Of a stretch of 46,924 nucleotides of DNA, positions 7,163 through 17,152 are shown one piece after another. The stretch comes from Kangiellaceae bacterium (GTDB lineage Bacteria; Pseudomonadota; Gammaproteobacteria; Enterobacterales; Kangiellaceae), in the NCBI GenBank assembly GCA_026196875.1, contig JAPHTP010000067.1:1-46924 (forward strand). Reading direction: 5' to 3'. Each line of letters starts with the position of its first letter. Position 1 is the stretch's first letter. A program made the position numbers and the translations under genes. The notes under the pieces were generated by a model. The model worked only from the letters and a program-made list of their open reading frames with translations. It was not told the origin of the DNA and did not search any database.

Positions 7163-9814
7163 ATGCGTCTTAACATCATTTTAGTTGCTTCCATTTTGTT
7201 ATCCATATGCTTTGGAGTTCAAGCGGCAACGGATATCAATCAAATTAAACAGCAATGTAATAATATAACACCTCAGCAAAGGCAAATGGCTAAAGCTGCG
7301 GGTTATGATGTGGATTCTTTGTGTTCATCTGTGAGAAGTTCGGCGAACCAAGCTTCGAGCTCTCAGTATGCTCAGCCGGTACAGACAGTAGTACCTAGAA
7401 ATGCTCAACTAATTACTAACTCGAGAGGCACCATTGAGTCTTCTGTACCTAGCATGCCTGCTAAAAATAAGGGATATAAATCGGGTAGCCTGAAGCCATA
7501 TGGATATGATTTATTTTCTGGTACACCAACAACTTTTGCACCAGTGACTAATATTCCTATTCCAGTAGACTACATCGTAGGCCCAGGAGACAGTTTTCAA
7601 ATTGAGTTGTTAGGAAAGTTAAGCCAGTCTTATGAGGTTGCTGTAAATCGGAACGGCGCTATCCATTTCCCAGAGCTTGGGCCTATTTCAGTAGCTGGCT
7701 TGAAATATACTCAAGCAAAGGAACTAATTGAGCAAAAAGTAGCTGAGCAAATGATTGGTGTTCGCGGCGTTATTACTCTAGGTGAGTTGCGTTCAATTAG
7801 AGTGTTCGTGCTGGGTGAAGCATATATTCCTGGCTCTTATACAGTAAGTTCCCTTTCTACTATTACCAATGCAATCATTGCAAGCGGTGGCATTAGTGAG
7901 ATTGGCTCTCTAAGAAAAATTCAATTAAAAAGGCAAGATAAAGTTGTCGCGACGTTGGATCTATATGACTTCTTGCAAAAGGGCGACACTACTAATGATG
8001 TTAGGCTTTTGCCTGGTGACGTTATTTATATTCCAACCGTTGGCGACACAGTTGGTATTAAAGGAGAAGTGAAACGTCCGGCCATTTATGAGCTCAAAGA
8101 TGATAAATCTTTAAAGAATTTAATTCGACTAGCCGGCGGATATTCTGCTAAAGCTTTCCCCAATATTTCCCATATTTCCCGCAAGCATAAGAATGGCTAT
8201 ACAACCGTTGTTGATGTTGATCTTTCAAAACTAAAATCTAACCGTCAAAAAGTTAAGAATGGGGATATTATAGATGTTAGTACAGTTCTTAAGGAAATGG
8301 ATAATATTGTAAAGTTATCTGGTGCGTTTCAGCGTCCGCGGGCGATTCAGTGGTTTAAAGGTTTGAAGCTAAGTGATGTTATTGGTTCAGTTAAAGACTT
8401 TAGAGACGATGTGGATCTCAATATTGGTCTTATCATTAGGCAAGAACTACCGCTTAAGCATATCTCCGTTTCACATTTTGATTTGAAAGGACTTTTAGCT
8501 GGAGACAAAGAGTCAGAGGTTTTTTTGCAACCTATGGATGAAGTCTTAACATTTGCGTGGGCTACAAATGAGAGAGAGAGAACTTTTGAACAAGAGTTAA
8601 GGGGCTATCAGACCGAGCAACAAAAACTAAGACGATTAGAGCAGGTTGAAATAGACTCAGACCAGCAACGACGAGCAGATTCTGGTGATCAGATAGATCT
8701 TACTCAGGAACTTGAAGAGAAGTTAAAGAGCCATAACCGTCGAACTGCCGTTTTGGCCTCAATCATTAAAAGGCTTAGAGAGCAGACTAATGATGGTGGA
8801 TTGATTAGAATAGTTGATATTAGTGGAAATGTAAGGTTTCCAGGGACGTATCCCTTAACTCAAAAAATGACTGCAAGGGATTTGGTTTTGCTTGCTGGTG
8901 GATTAAAGGAAGCGTCATATTTGGGGAATGCCGAAGTAACACGTAGGGACTTATCTAATAGTGAGTCTGCTAAAATTGTTCATTTCAACATTAACTTAGC
9001 TGAAGAACTCACAGGCAGAAGCCGGTTTTCACTGTCTGAAAAAGATAAACTAGCTATTTATACTACACCAGAATATAGGGAGAAATTAGCGATTCAATTG
9101 GAAGGAGAAGTTCGATTTCCTGGATTATATGAGTTTCGACGAGGAGAGACTCTTTCGCAAGTGATCGAAAGAGCAGGAGGGTTTACTTCAATGGCTCATA
9201 TCCACGCCGCAGTTTTTACTCGCAGAGATTTAAAAATCCAAGAAGCTAAGCGACTCGAAGAGCTAAAGATCAAAATGCGAGAAGATATTGCTGCGAGTGA
9301 GCTGGAAAATGCTGAAGCTGGTCGCGGCGGAGGAATACAAGATGCTGAAGCCCTTCTTAATGCATTGACGAAGGCCGAGGCTATCGGAAGGTTGGTTGTT
9401 TCGCTAGATGACATTGTTACTGGTAGGACGGATGATATTCACTTAAAAGATGGAGATCGTTTGGTTGTTCCAACTTTTCGCCAAGAAATTTCCGTAGTGG
9501 GTGAAGTTCAACATTCTACTTCTCATTTGTACAATGACGAATGGACCTTAGATGATTATTTAGAAAAAAGTGGTGGATATACTCAACGAGCAGATGATGA
9601 TCGAATTTATGTTGTTCGCTCCGATGGTTCTGTTTTCTTGCCCAATCAAAGTAATTGGCTATCTCATCAGAATGAGATGTTAAGTCCTGGAGATACAATT
9701 GTCGTTCCACTAGATACCGATCGAATCAAAAGTTTGAGTTTGTGGACCAGTGTGAGTCAAATTGTGTATCAGTTAGCTCTTGGTGCCGCAGCGATTAAAA
9801 ACTTAAGCAATTAG
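7163..9814 (+). CDS. SLBB-domain polysaccharide export protein
   Basis: Wza/KpsD/OtnA-type outer-membrane or periplasm-spanning export protein for capsular polysaccharide. 883 residues, much longer than Wza (about 380). Signal peptide at residues 1-21 (ending VQA); the Cys in LSIC does not make a proper lipobox, so it is probably not a lipoprotein. Poly_export domain from about residue 135 (DYIVGPGDSFQIELLG), followed by repeated SLBB/soluble-ligand modules, recognisable by recurring (V/L)xGEVxxPGxYxxxxxxxLxxLIxxAGG patterns, and a predicted coiled-coil stretch near residues 475-540. The start is ATG 7163 with TAGG at 7153-7156; a TTG two codons upstream is less likely. First gene of the RfaH/ops-controlled operon and followed by wzi. 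Confidence 0.92.
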   Translation: MRLNIILVASILLSICFGVQAATDINQIKQQCNNITPQQRQMAKAAGYDVDSLCSSVRSSANQASSSQYAQPVQTVVPRNAQLITNSRGTIESSVPSMPAKNKGYKSGSLKPYGYDLFSGTPTTFAPVTNIPIPVDYIVGPGDSFQIELLGKLSQSYEVAVNRNGAIHFPELGPISVAGLKYTQAKELIEQKVAEQMIGVRGVITLGELRSIRVFVLGEAYIPGSYTVSSLSTITNAIIASGGISEIGSLRKIQLKRQDKVVATLDLYDFLQKGDTTNDVRLLPGDVIYIPTVGDTVGIKGEVKRPAIYELKDDKSLKNLIRLAGGYSAKAFPNISHISRKHKNGYTTVVDVDLSKLKSNRQKVKNGDIIDVSTVLKEMDNIVKLSGAFQRPRAIQWFKGLKLSDVIGSVKDFRDDVDLNIGLIIRQELPLKHISVSHFDLKGLLAGDKESEVFLQPMDEVLTFAWATNERERTFEQELRGYQTEQQKLRRLEQVEIDSDQQRRADSGDQIDLTQELEEKLKSHNRRTAVLASIIKRLREQTNDGGLIRIVDISGNVRFPGTYPLTQKMTARDLVLLAGGLKEASYLGNAEVTRRDLSNSESAKIVHFNINLAEELTGRSRFSLSEKDKLAIYTTPEYREKLAIQLEGEVRFPGLYEFRRGETLSQVIERAGGFTSMAHIHAAVFTRRDLKIQEAKRLEELKIKMREDIAASELENAEAGRGGGIQDAEALLNALTKAEAIGRLVVSLDDIVTGRTDDIHLKDGDRLVVPTFRQEISVVGEVQHSTSHLYNDEWTLDDYLEKSGGYTQRADDDRIYVVRSDGSVFLPNQSNWLSHQNEMLSPGDTIVVPLDTDRIKSLSLWTSVSQIVYQLALGAAAIKNLSN

Positions 9815-9838
9815 TCATTAGGCTCGAGATTAGTTTGC

Positions 9839-11320
9839 ATGCGGCTATTGCTTTGTTGCATTTTTATTTGTACCAATTCCTTGAGTGCTAAGCCTTGGAT
9901 AGGGACCGATGAATTGCAATTGAGAGCTGACGTCGAAACCTTGTCTGATATTGGTGTGGTTAGAATACCAATAACTACCTATCCATTGATGTGGTCTGGA
10001 ATTGCGAAGGATCTGGATAATATAACCGTCGATCAAATCCCAGAAAAATATAAAAATTCTTATTGGCGTGTTAAAAAAGCGGTCAAAAATGCATTAAATG
10101 GAAAGGCTGAGTCAACGCTAAAAATTTCTGCGGCGAATTCGGCTCAAGTGTTTAGAAGCTTTGGTGACAGTTCCAGGGAGGAGTTTGAAGTCTCTGCTTC
10201 TCGCTCCGGAGTAAGTAAGAAGTTTGCGTGGAATCTTGAAGTCACGCATGTTTCCAATCCAGTAGATGGAGATAGCGCCAGATTGGATGATAGTTATGCT
10301 GCAATAGTTTTAGGTAACTGGGTTGGAATGATTGGATATACCGAAAAGTGGTGGGGGCCAGCTTGGCAGTCAAATAGTTTGTTGTCAAACAATGCTAGGC
10401 CGCCACTAGGAATTTCTATCCAGCGTAATTATTCGGATGCTGAGTCTAACCCTATGCTAAGTTGGCTTGGGCCTTGGACAATTAAAGGATTTATAGCTGG
10501 ATTAGATGATGAAAGAAAAGTTAAAAATGCTAAGTTAGCTGGAGTCTCTTTTAGTGTCAAGCCATTGAAAAGCCTAGAATTTGGGGTCAGGGTGACAAAT
10601 ATGTTTGGTGGAGAAGGGCGTAGCGAGAGTCTTCCTAATTTGATAGAGGGGCTTCTTGGAGAAAACGAATGCGACTTACCCCACGACTTTAGTTGTGACG
10701 ATTTTTACAACAGTGATCAGTATAGTCTAAATGGTGATCGCATTGCAGGCTTGGATTTTAGATGGGCTATCCCGACCCAGTTACCAATTAGTGTCTACTA
10801 CTCCGCTTACGGAGAAGGTGAGTCTGATTTTCTTCCATCTAAAACCATGAAACAGCTGGGAATCAGCGGTAGCGCTAATATCTTTGGAGAAAACTGGCGG
10901 TGGTTCATAGAGGCAGGTGATACCTCGCTCAATCGAACTGAGTTTGATCTAGCCTACGAGAGTCCAATTTACCAGACCGGTTATCGCTACTTGAACAGAT
11001 CTATAGGTTCTACGTTTGATAGCGACTCAGAAGTGATTGCCTTCGGACTCATAGGCAAATTAGATCGAACAAGCAGTTTTAGTTTCACATACTTTGATGC
11101 ATCACTAAATACTGATGGTGAAGGTGGTAGCTCCGAAGATATGCATTCACTAGCATCACGTATGCAAGATGTGACTCTATATAAAATGAGCTGGAGTTTT
11201 CTGACCAAGAAGTATGGTGAAGTTAAATTAACTTTTAGTTCTATCGAAGGTGTTGAGATGTTAAAAAACAGTGATGAAAGTTTCACATTCTCTGTTGACT
11301 GGAAATATAATTTGAACTAG
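9839..11320 (+). CDS. wzi: Capsule assembly protein Wzi
   Basis: Outer-membrane beta-barrel lectin that anchors exported capsule to the cell surface. 493 residues with a short signal peptide (MRLLLCCIFICTNSLSA) and the Caps_assemb_Wzi layout: an N-terminal DELQLRADVETLSDIGVV segment, the conserved GYTEKWWGPAWQSNSLLSNNARP motif region (about residues 163-186), and alternating strands ending in an aromatic-rich C-terminus (VDWKYNLN). It lies 24 bp after the SLBB gene and 15 bp before wecB copy 2. Presence of Wzi supports a capsule, or a capsule-like form of O-antigen, rather than only LPS. Confidence 0.9.
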   Translation: MRLLLCCIFICTNSLSAKPWIGTDELQLRADVETLSDIGVVRIPITTYPLMWSGIAKDLDNITVDQIPEKYKNSYWRVKKAVKNALNGKAESTLKISAANSAQVFRSFGDSSREEFEVSASRSGVSKKFAWNLEVTHVSNPVDGDSARLDDSYAAIVLGNWVGMIGYTEKWWGPAWQSNSLLSNNARPPLGISIQRNYSDAESNPMLSWLGPWTIKGFIAGLDDERKVKNAKLAGVSFSVKPLKSLEFGVRVTNMFGGEGRSESLPNLIEGLLGENECDLPHDFSCDDFYNSDQYSLNGDRIAGLDFRWAIPTQLPISVYYSAYGEGESDFLPSKTMKQLGISGSANIFGENWRWFIEAGDTSLNRTEFDLAYESPIYQTGYRYLNRSIGSTFDSDSEVIAFGLIGKLDRTSSFSFTYFDASLNTDGEGGSSEDMHSLASRMQDVTLYKMSWSFLTKKYGEVKLTFSSIEGVEMLKNSDESFTFSVDWKYNLN

Positions 11321-11335
11321 GGATTAAAGCTGTCT

Positions 11336-12469
11336 ATGAAAAAAGTACTTTCTGTTTTTGGCACAAGGCCCGAAGCGATAAAAATGGCGCCCTTAGTTAA
11401 AGAGCTCGAAGCTAGCGTAAGATTTGAATCCAAAGTTTGCGTTACGGCTCAACACAGAGAGATGCTGGATCAGGTCTTAGAATTGTTCGAAATTGAGCCT
11501 GATTATGATTTAGACATTATGAAGGCAGGTCAGGACCTTTATGATATAACCTCTAATATCTTAGTTGGATTGAAACCTGTATTAGAGCAGTACAAACCTG
11601 ATTTTGTTTTGGTCCATGGTGATACTACAACTACTTTTGCAGCTAGTTTAGCAGCATTCTATCAGAAAGTTAAAGTTGGACATGTGGAAGCTGGGCTGCG
11701 TACAGGGAACTTGTTTTCCCCATGGCCTGAAGAAGCCAACAGGTCACTGACTGGTGTAATAGCAGATTACCATTTCGCACCAACTCAAACGTCGAAGAAA
11801 AATTTACTCAAGGAAGGAAAAAACAAAGACACTATTTTCGTGACAGGTAATACAGTGACGGATGCTTTGGTCCAAGTCGTAAAAAAAATTGAAAGTGATG
11901 TTTCGCTACAGAGCAAGTTTGATGAGCAATTTAAATTTTTAAACAAAGAAAAAAAATTGATTTTAGTTACAGGCCACAGGAGAGAAAGCTTTGGAAGTGG
12001 TTTTGAAAACATTTGTATGGCAATCGCACAGATAGCGAATAAACATGAAGATTGTGAAGTATTATACCCTGTTCATTTAAATCCGAACGTGCAAGAGCCG
12101 GTAAAGCGTATCTTGTCTGAAGTAAATAATGTTCATCTAATAGCTCCTTTGGATTATTTGCCTTTTGTATATCTAATGAATCGGTCGTATATCATTCTTA
12201 CCGATTCTGGCGGAATCCAAGAAGAAGCTCCCACAATAGGAAAACCTGTTTTGGTCATGAGAGAGACTACAGAGCGTCCGGAGGCGGTCGAAGCTGGTAC
12301 TGTTCGTTTGGTAGGAACTAGCATTGAGAAAATAACTAGCAATTTAGATTCTCTCTTATGTGATACAGAGGAATATAAAAAGATGAGCTGGGCGCATAAT
12401 CCTTATGGTGATGGGCATACATGTCAAAGAATAGCCGAACAACTCTCAAATCTAGCGAATAGCAATTAG
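11336..12469 (+). CDS. wecB: UDP-GlcNAc 2-epimerase, copy 2
   Basis: Same reaction as the copy at 2607: UDP-GlcNAc to UDP-ManNAc. 377 residues starting at ATG 11336 with [47 protein letters not shown] and [10 protein letters not shown] are all present. Protein identity to copy 1 is about 80% by eye, but synonymous codon positions differ widely, so the duplication is old or the two were acquired separately. This copy is inside the operon two genes before wecC and is the natural partner of WecC for making UDP-ManNAcA. Confidence 0.95.
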   Translation: MKKVLSVFGTRPEAIKMAPLVKELEASVRFESKVCVTAQHREMLDQVLELFEIEPDYDLDIMKAGQDLYDITSNILVGLKPVLEQYKPDFVLVHGDTTTTFAASLAAFYQKVKVGHVEAGLRTGNLFSPWPEEANRSLTGVIADYHFAPTQTSKKNLLKEGKNKDTIFVTGNTVTDALVQVVKKIESDVSLQSKFDEQFKFLNKEKKLILVTGHRRESFGSGFENICMAIAQIANKHEDCEVLYPVHLNPNVQEPVKRILSEVNNVHLIAPLDYLPFVYLMNRSYIILTDSGGIQEEAPTIGKPVLVMRETTERPEAVEAGTVRLVGTSIEKITSNLDSLLCDTEEYKKMSWAHNPYGDGHTCQRIAEQLSNLANSN

Positions 12470-12489
12470 TTGCTTCTTACTTAATTATT

Positions 12490-13509
12490 ATGAACAAAAA
12501 AGATACTAAAGAAAAAATAGAATTAGAAAATGTGGAATTAACTAGAGCTGAACTCAGTAGTCAATTTCGAACTGATAACTATTCATCCCCCGGCGAAATT
12601 GATTTGGGTGAGGTGTTAGGTTCAATTTGGAAAGACAAATGGTTAATTTTAATCATTTCCGCAATTTTCGCTATTAGCTCGGTTTTATATGCCTTAAGTA
12701 TCCCAAATGAATTTAGGTCTTCTGCAATTTTGGCACCAGCATCTCAGTCGAATACAGGTAATTTGTCAGGGCTAGCGAGTCAATTTGGTGGCTTAGCTTC
12801 ATTAGCGGGAATAAGTCTAGGAGGCGGAGCAAGTAATGACAAATCTGTTATTGCGATGGAATTAATTAAAACTTGGGGATTTTTAGAGAACTTCGTTAAA
12901 GATAATAGCATCGAAGTACAAGTTTATGCAGTGAAGGGATGGAATAAGAGTAAGAACGAACTGATTCTTGATGAAGAAATATACGATGTTGTAAATAGTC
13001 GATGGATAAGAGAGTTTGACTCATCTAAGGGAGAATCACCCGAGCCGAACAGCTGGGAGTTGTATAAGAAGTTAAGAGATAGAATTAGTGTAGGAAAGGA
13101 TAAGAAGACAGGATTAATTTCCATTTCTGTAGAGTATTATTCGCCCCATATTGCAAAAATGTGGGTAGATAAAATTGTTAAGGCGATAAATTTACACATA
13201 AAAATGCAGGACAAAGAAGATGCGAGCAAGAGTATTGAGTTTTTACAACATCAAATAAGCAAAACTAATGTTACAGAGATGAAAGCTGTGTTTTACGAGT
13301 TAATAGAGGAACAGACTAAAATACTAATGCTTGCTGAAATATCCGAGGAATACGTTTTGAAAACGGTTAGTCCGGCTAAAGTTGCGGTAGAAAAGTCAAA
13401 GCCAATGAGGGCGATGATATGCATACTCGGAACTTTTATTGGAGGAGTCCTTGGGATAATGCTTTCATTTTTTAGATATCTCAAAAGAAACCAATCTAAC
13501 AAAAATTAA
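12490..13509 (+). CDS. wzz: Wzz-type chain-length regulator
   Basis: Inner-membrane polysaccharide co-polymerase controlling modal chain length together with Wzy. 339 residues: a cytoplasmic N-terminus with IDLGEVLGSIWKDK (37-50), TM1 at about 51-70, a long periplasmic region with a glycine/serine-rich part (about 86-120) and helical stretches, and TM2 near 306-326 preceded by the Pro-containing PAKVAVEKSKP motif usual in this family. There is no cytoplasmic tyrosine-kinase domain, so it is Wzz-like (PCP-1) rather than Wzc-like, and no separate Wzc or Wzb is seen in the window. 20 bp after wecB, 14 bp before wecC. Confidence 0.85.
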   Translation: MNKKDTKEKIELENVELTRAELSSQFRTDNYSSPGEIDLGEVLGSIWKDKWLILIISAIFAISSVLYALSIPNEFRSSAILAPASQSNTGNLSGLASQFGGLASLAGISLGGGASNDKSVIAMELIKTWGFLENFVKDNSIEVQVYAVKGWNKSKNELILDEEIYDVVNSRWIREFDSSKGESPEPNSWELYKKLRDRISVGKDKKTGLISISVEYYSPHIAKMWVDKIVKAINLHIKMQDKEDASKSIEFLQHQISKTNVTEMKAVFYELIEEQTKILMLAEISEEYVLKTVSPAKVAVEKSKPMRAMICILGTFIGGVLGIMLSFFRYLKRNQSNKN

Positions 13510-13523
13510 TTTCTGGATTATTT

Positions 13524-14792
13524 ATGTCATTTAAAACCATTTCGGTTATCGGTTTAGGGTATATAGGTCTACCAACCGCTGCAATGTTCGCCTCGCGGAA
13601 AATAAAAGTAATTGGAGTTGATGTTAACAAAAATGCGGTAGATATTATTAATAAAGGTCAGATCCATATAATCGAACCTGAATTGGATATAATTGTTCAT
13701 GCTGCAGTAACGGAAGGGTACTTAAAAGCAACAAGCAAGCCGGAACCTGCGGATGCATTTCTCATCGCAGTGCCGACTCCATTTAAGTCAAGCGAGCTGA
13801 CATCAGATTTTGTACCTGATTTATCATTTATTGAAGCAGCCTGTAAATCCATTGCTACGGTACTAAAGCCTGGAGATCTAGTTATTTTAGAATCAACATC
13901 TCCGGTTGGTGCCACAGAAAAAGTGGCTAGTTGGCTGTCGGAAGAGAGAACAGATTTAACATTTCCTCAACAAGCTGGACACGAGGCAGATGTTAATATC
14001 GCACATTGCCCTGAACGCGTATTACCGGGACATGTAGTGCGAGAACTTGTGGCAAATGATAGAGTAATAGGGGGTATGACGGCTCGTTGTTCTGAAAGAG
14101 CACAAGAACTATATAAGGCTTTCGTTGAAGGCGAGTGCGTATTGACAAATGTAAGAACTGCAGAGTTGGCAAAGCTGACAGAAAATGCCTCACGAGATGT
14201 AAGCATTGCGTTTGCTAACGAGCTATCACTTATTTGTGACAAAATAGGTGTAGATGTATGGGAATTAATTAGATTGGCCAATAGGCATCCGAGAGTAAAT
14301 ATTTTGCAACCGGGGCCTGGAGTGGGAGGACATTGCATAGCAGTCGACCCATGGTTTATTGTTAGTGAAAGTCCTAGAGAATCAAGATTGATTAAAACGG
14401 CTAGGCTCGTAAACGACAGCAAACCAACATGGGTGATAGATAAAGTTAAACTTGCAATCGCAGAATTAATGCAACAATACCCCAGTAAAACAACTAGAGA
14501 CATTTCTATTGCTTGTTATGGCTTAACATTTAAGCCTGATATTGATGACCTGCGTGAATCTCCTGCATTTCAAATTGCAAAAAATTTAACCGAATATCAT
14601 AGTGGACTAATTTATTGCGTTGAGCCGAATATTAAAGAGCTACCTGAGAGCCTGTCTACTGCGGAGCTTGTGAATGCAAATACAGCGTTGGAACGAGCTG
14701 ACGTTCATTTGATGTTGGTAGATCATAGTGAATTTAAAAGTATGAAAGTAGAGAAAGAGTTTTTAATTGATACAAAGGGGATTTGGATATGA
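13524..14792 (+). CDS. wecC: UDP-ManNAc 6-dehydrogenase
   Basis: Oxidises UDP-ManNAc to UDP-ManNAcA with two NAD+, downstream of WecB. 422 residues, collinear with E. coli WecC: NAD-binding GLGYIGLPTAA (10-20), VPTPFK (83-88), ESTSPVGATE (123-132), the LANRHPRVNILQPGPGVGGHC segment with catalytic Cys271, and FKPDIDDLRESPA in the UDP-binding domain. Its stop overlaps the next start (ATGA at 14789-14792), showing translational coupling to the legionaminic-type block. Confidence 0.95.
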   Translation: MSFKTISVIGLGYIGLPTAAMFASRKIKVIGVDVNKNAVDIINKGQIHIIEPELDIIVHAAVTEGYLKATSKPEPADAFLIAVPTPFKSSELTSDFVPDLSFIEAACKSIATVLKPGDLVILESTSPVGATEKVASWLSEERTDLTFPQQAGHEADVNIAHCPERVLPGHVVRELVANDRVIGGMTARCSERAQELYKAFVEGECVLTNVRTAELAKLTENASRDVSIAFANELSLICDKIGVDVWELIRLANRHPRVNILQPGPGVGGHCIAVDPWFIVSESPRESRLIKTARLVNDSKPTWVIDKVKLAIAELMQQYPSKTTRDISIACYGLTFKPDIDDLRESPAFQIAKNLTEYHSGLIYCVEPNIKELPESLSTAELVNANTALERADVHLMLVDHSEFKSMKVEKEFLIDTKGIWI

Positions 14793-15988
14793 GCAACACG
14801 ACTTCACTGCTAAGTCTTATCGGAAGAAATGAAGAGTTGTTCAAAAGTGATATCGAACGATATGAACTAGAGTTGAGCGAAAATGTCACAAAATCTAGAT
14901 TTTTAGTTCTCGGCGGCGCGGGGTCTATTGGTCAAGCAGTATCTAAAGAAATTTTCAAACGAAATCCAAAAAAGCTTCACGTTGTCGATATTAGCGAAAA
15001 TAATTTGGCTGAGTTAGTTCGAGATCTAAGGAGCTCTTTTGGTTATATTGAAGGCGACTTTCAAACTTTTGCTTTAGATATTGGTTCCGTTGAATATGAC
15101 GCTTTTATCGAAATGGATGGAGAGTATGACTACGTATTAAATCTTTCTGCTCTGAAGCATGTCAGAAGTGAAAAAGATCCGTTTACTCTAATGAGAATGA
15201 TCAACGTCAATATCTTCAATACCGATAAGACAATTTCTCAGTCAATTGAAAAGGGTACCAAAAAGTATTTTTGTGTATCAACCGATAAGGCAGCGAATCC
15301 TGTAAATATGATGGGAGCTTCAAAAAGAATCATGGAAATGTTTTTGATGCGAAGGAGTAAAGAAATATCTATTTCAACAGCTCGCTTCGCAAACGTAGCT
15401 TTTAGTGATGGTTCTCTTCTGCATAGTTTTAATCAAAGAATTCAAAAAAAGCAACCGATTGTAGCTCCTAATGATATTAGGCGATATTTCGTGACGCCAA
15501 AAGAATCTGGTGAACTGTGTTTGATGTCATGCATATTCGGTGAAAATCGAGATATATTGTTTCCAAAATTGAGTGAGTCTCTTCACCTTATTACCTTTGC
15601 AGAGATTGCAGTGAAATATTTGAGTGTAATGGGATACGAACCGTTCCTATGTAAAACAGAAGATGAGGCTAGAGAGCTCGTTACTACCTTGCCGATGGAA
15701 GGAAAGTGGCCTTGTCTATTTTCAGGAAGTGACACTACAGGTGAAAAAGACTTTGAGGAATTCTTTACTGCGAGTGAAGAGTTAGATATGGAGCGATTCG
15801 AAAACTTGGGCGTTATCAAAAACACTGCGAAGTATAGTGAGGAAAAAATAGAACTATTCGAAAAAGAGATCGGATTAATGCGTAAAGAAAAAGCTTGGAA
15901 TAGAGAGAAAGTTGTAGAACTTTTTCATAGAATGATTCCCAATTTTATGCATAAAGAAACCGGTAAATACCTAGATGGTAAAATGTAA
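14789..15988 (+). CDS. legB: NDP-GlcNAc 4,6-dehydratase (LegB-like)
   Basis: Predicted first committed enzyme of a 5,7-diamino-nonulosonate pathway, making a 4-keto-6-deoxy nucleotide sugar. 399 residues of the CapD/FlaA1/WbpM group (PF02719). Visible: GGAGSIG (42-48), NLSALKHV (118-125), STDKA (164-168) and an MxxxK pair (Met175, Lys179) in place of the usual YxxxK, as normal for this group. It is soluble, without the membrane domain of WbpM. Start ATG 14789 chosen over TTG 14783 because of the ATGA overlap and the better context. Followed after 2 bp by legC. Whether the substrate carries UDP or GDP is not visible; the PtmE-like gene downstream hints at GDP. Confidence 0.85.
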   Translation: MSNTTSLLSLIGRNEELFKSDIERYELELSENVTKSRFLVLGGAGSIGQAVSKEIFKRNPKKLHVVDISENNLAELVRDLRSSFGYIEGDFQTFALDIGSVEYDAFIEMDGEYDYVLNLSALKHVRSEKDPFTLMRMINVNIFNTDKTISQSIEKGTKKYFCVSTDKAANPVNMMGASKRIMEMFLMRRSKEISISTARFANVAFSDGSLLHSFNQRIQKKQPIVAPNDIRRYFVTPKESGELCLMSCIFGENRDILFPKLSESLHLITFAEIAVKYLSVMGYEPFLCKTEDEARELVTTLPMEGKWPCLFSGSDTTGEKDFEEFFTASEELDMERFENLGVIKNTAKYSEEKIELFEKEIGLMRKEKAWNREKVVELFHRMIPNFMHKETGKYLDGKM

Positions 15989-15990
15989 CA

Positions 15991-17148
15991 ATGAACCACT
16001 CGTTAGTTAAATTTATACGATCAATTTATCGTACAAATGACTTTATCCCTCTTCATGCCCCGACTTTCCGAGGAAATGAAAAGGACTATTTAATGAAGAC
16101 TATCTGCTCCACTTTTGTTTCCAGTGTCGGTAAATATGTCAGCCAATTTGAGCAAATGGTCGAGTCATACACACAATCAAAAAAGGCTGTTGCGGTAGTT
16201 AATGGCTCCGCTGCTTTGCACACTGCCTTATTCATGGCTGGCGTTAGACCAAACGACTTAGTGATAACTCAATCTCTAACATTCGTTGCGACATGCAATT
16301 CCCTCTATCATATGGGGGCTGAACCTCTATTTATTGATGTTTCAAACAAAACATTAGGTCTTAGCCCTGTTGCGACTGAAAACTACTTGCAAGAAAATGC
16401 TTATATTAATGAGGAGGGAGAATGTATTCACAAGAATACTAATAAAAGAATAAAAGTCGTACTCCCAATGCATACTTTCGGTCATCCAGTTGAGTTAGAT
16501 GAATTAAATGACGTGTGTAAAAAATGGAATTTATGCCTAGTGGAGGATGCTGCTGAAAGTTTGGGATCATTTTATAAATCTAAACATACAGGTACTGTAG
16601 GAAAACTTGCAGCTTTGAGCTTTAATGGTAACAAGATAATCACTACTGGTGGAGGAGGCATGGTGCTTTGCGGTAGCGAAGTTGTTGGTTTAAGAACAAA
16701 GCACATAACGACGACGGCAAAGATACCACATCCTTATGAATTTGATCATGATGAGCCAGGATTTAACTATAGATTGCCTAATTTAAATGCTGCGCTTGGG
16801 TGTGCTCAGATGGAATGCCTTCCAGAATTTTTGGCACAAAAACGCGAGTTAGCAAATAGTTATCAAGAGTATTTTAAAGGAACAGAGTTTAAGTTTGTTG
16901 TTGAGCCTGAACATTGTAAATCTAACTACTGGTTAAATGCGATAATCTGTCCAGATAAGAAGTGTAGAGATCTATTGCTAAAGGAAACAAATGAGTTGAA
17001 TGTCATGACTCGTCCTGTTTGGAAACTTATGCATAAACTTCCTATGTTTAAAAATGCATTGAAAGGTGACTTAATAGTCTCAGAACATATGGAAGCACAT
17101 TTAGTTAACTTACCTAGCTCGCCTATTAATATTGAGTTTGAAAAGTAA
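15991..17148 (+). CDS. legC: LegC-type aminotransferase
   Basis: PLP-dependent DegT/DnrJ/EryC1 aminotransferase that puts an amino group at C4 of the 4-keto sugar. 385 residues with the LegC-type opening FIPLHAPTFRGNEKDYL (18-34) and STFVSSVGKYV, NGSAALHTAL (71-80), the VEDAAESLGS motif (184-193) and the PLP-binding Lys215 in SFNGNKIITTGGGG. Two bp after legB and 4 bp before the 2-epimerase gene, in the usual LegB-LegC-LegG order. Confidence 0.9.
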   Translation: MNHSLVKFIRSIYRTNDFIPLHAPTFRGNEKDYLMKTICSTFVSSVGKYVSQFEQMVESYTQSKKAVAVVNGSAALHTALFMAGVRPNDLVITQSLTFVATCNSLYHMGAEPLFIDVSNKTLGLSPVATENYLQENAYINEEGECIHKNTNKRIKVVLPMHTFGHPVELDELNDVCKKWNLCLVEDAAESLGSFYKSKHTGTVGKLAALSFNGNKIITTGGGGMVLCGSEVVGLRTKHITTTAKIPHPYEFDHDEPGFNYRLPNLNAALGCAQMECLPEFLAQKRELANSYQEYFKGTEFKFVVEPEHCKSNYWLNAIICPDKKCRDLLLKETNELNVMTRPVWKLMHKLPMFKNALKGDLIVSEHMEAHLVNLPSSPINIEFEK

Positions 17149-17152
17149 ATAA

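Noticed and set aside
13967..14503. Long open frame on the - strand within wecC
   Set aside because: It lies wholly opposite a well-matched wecC, has no family features and no ribosome site.
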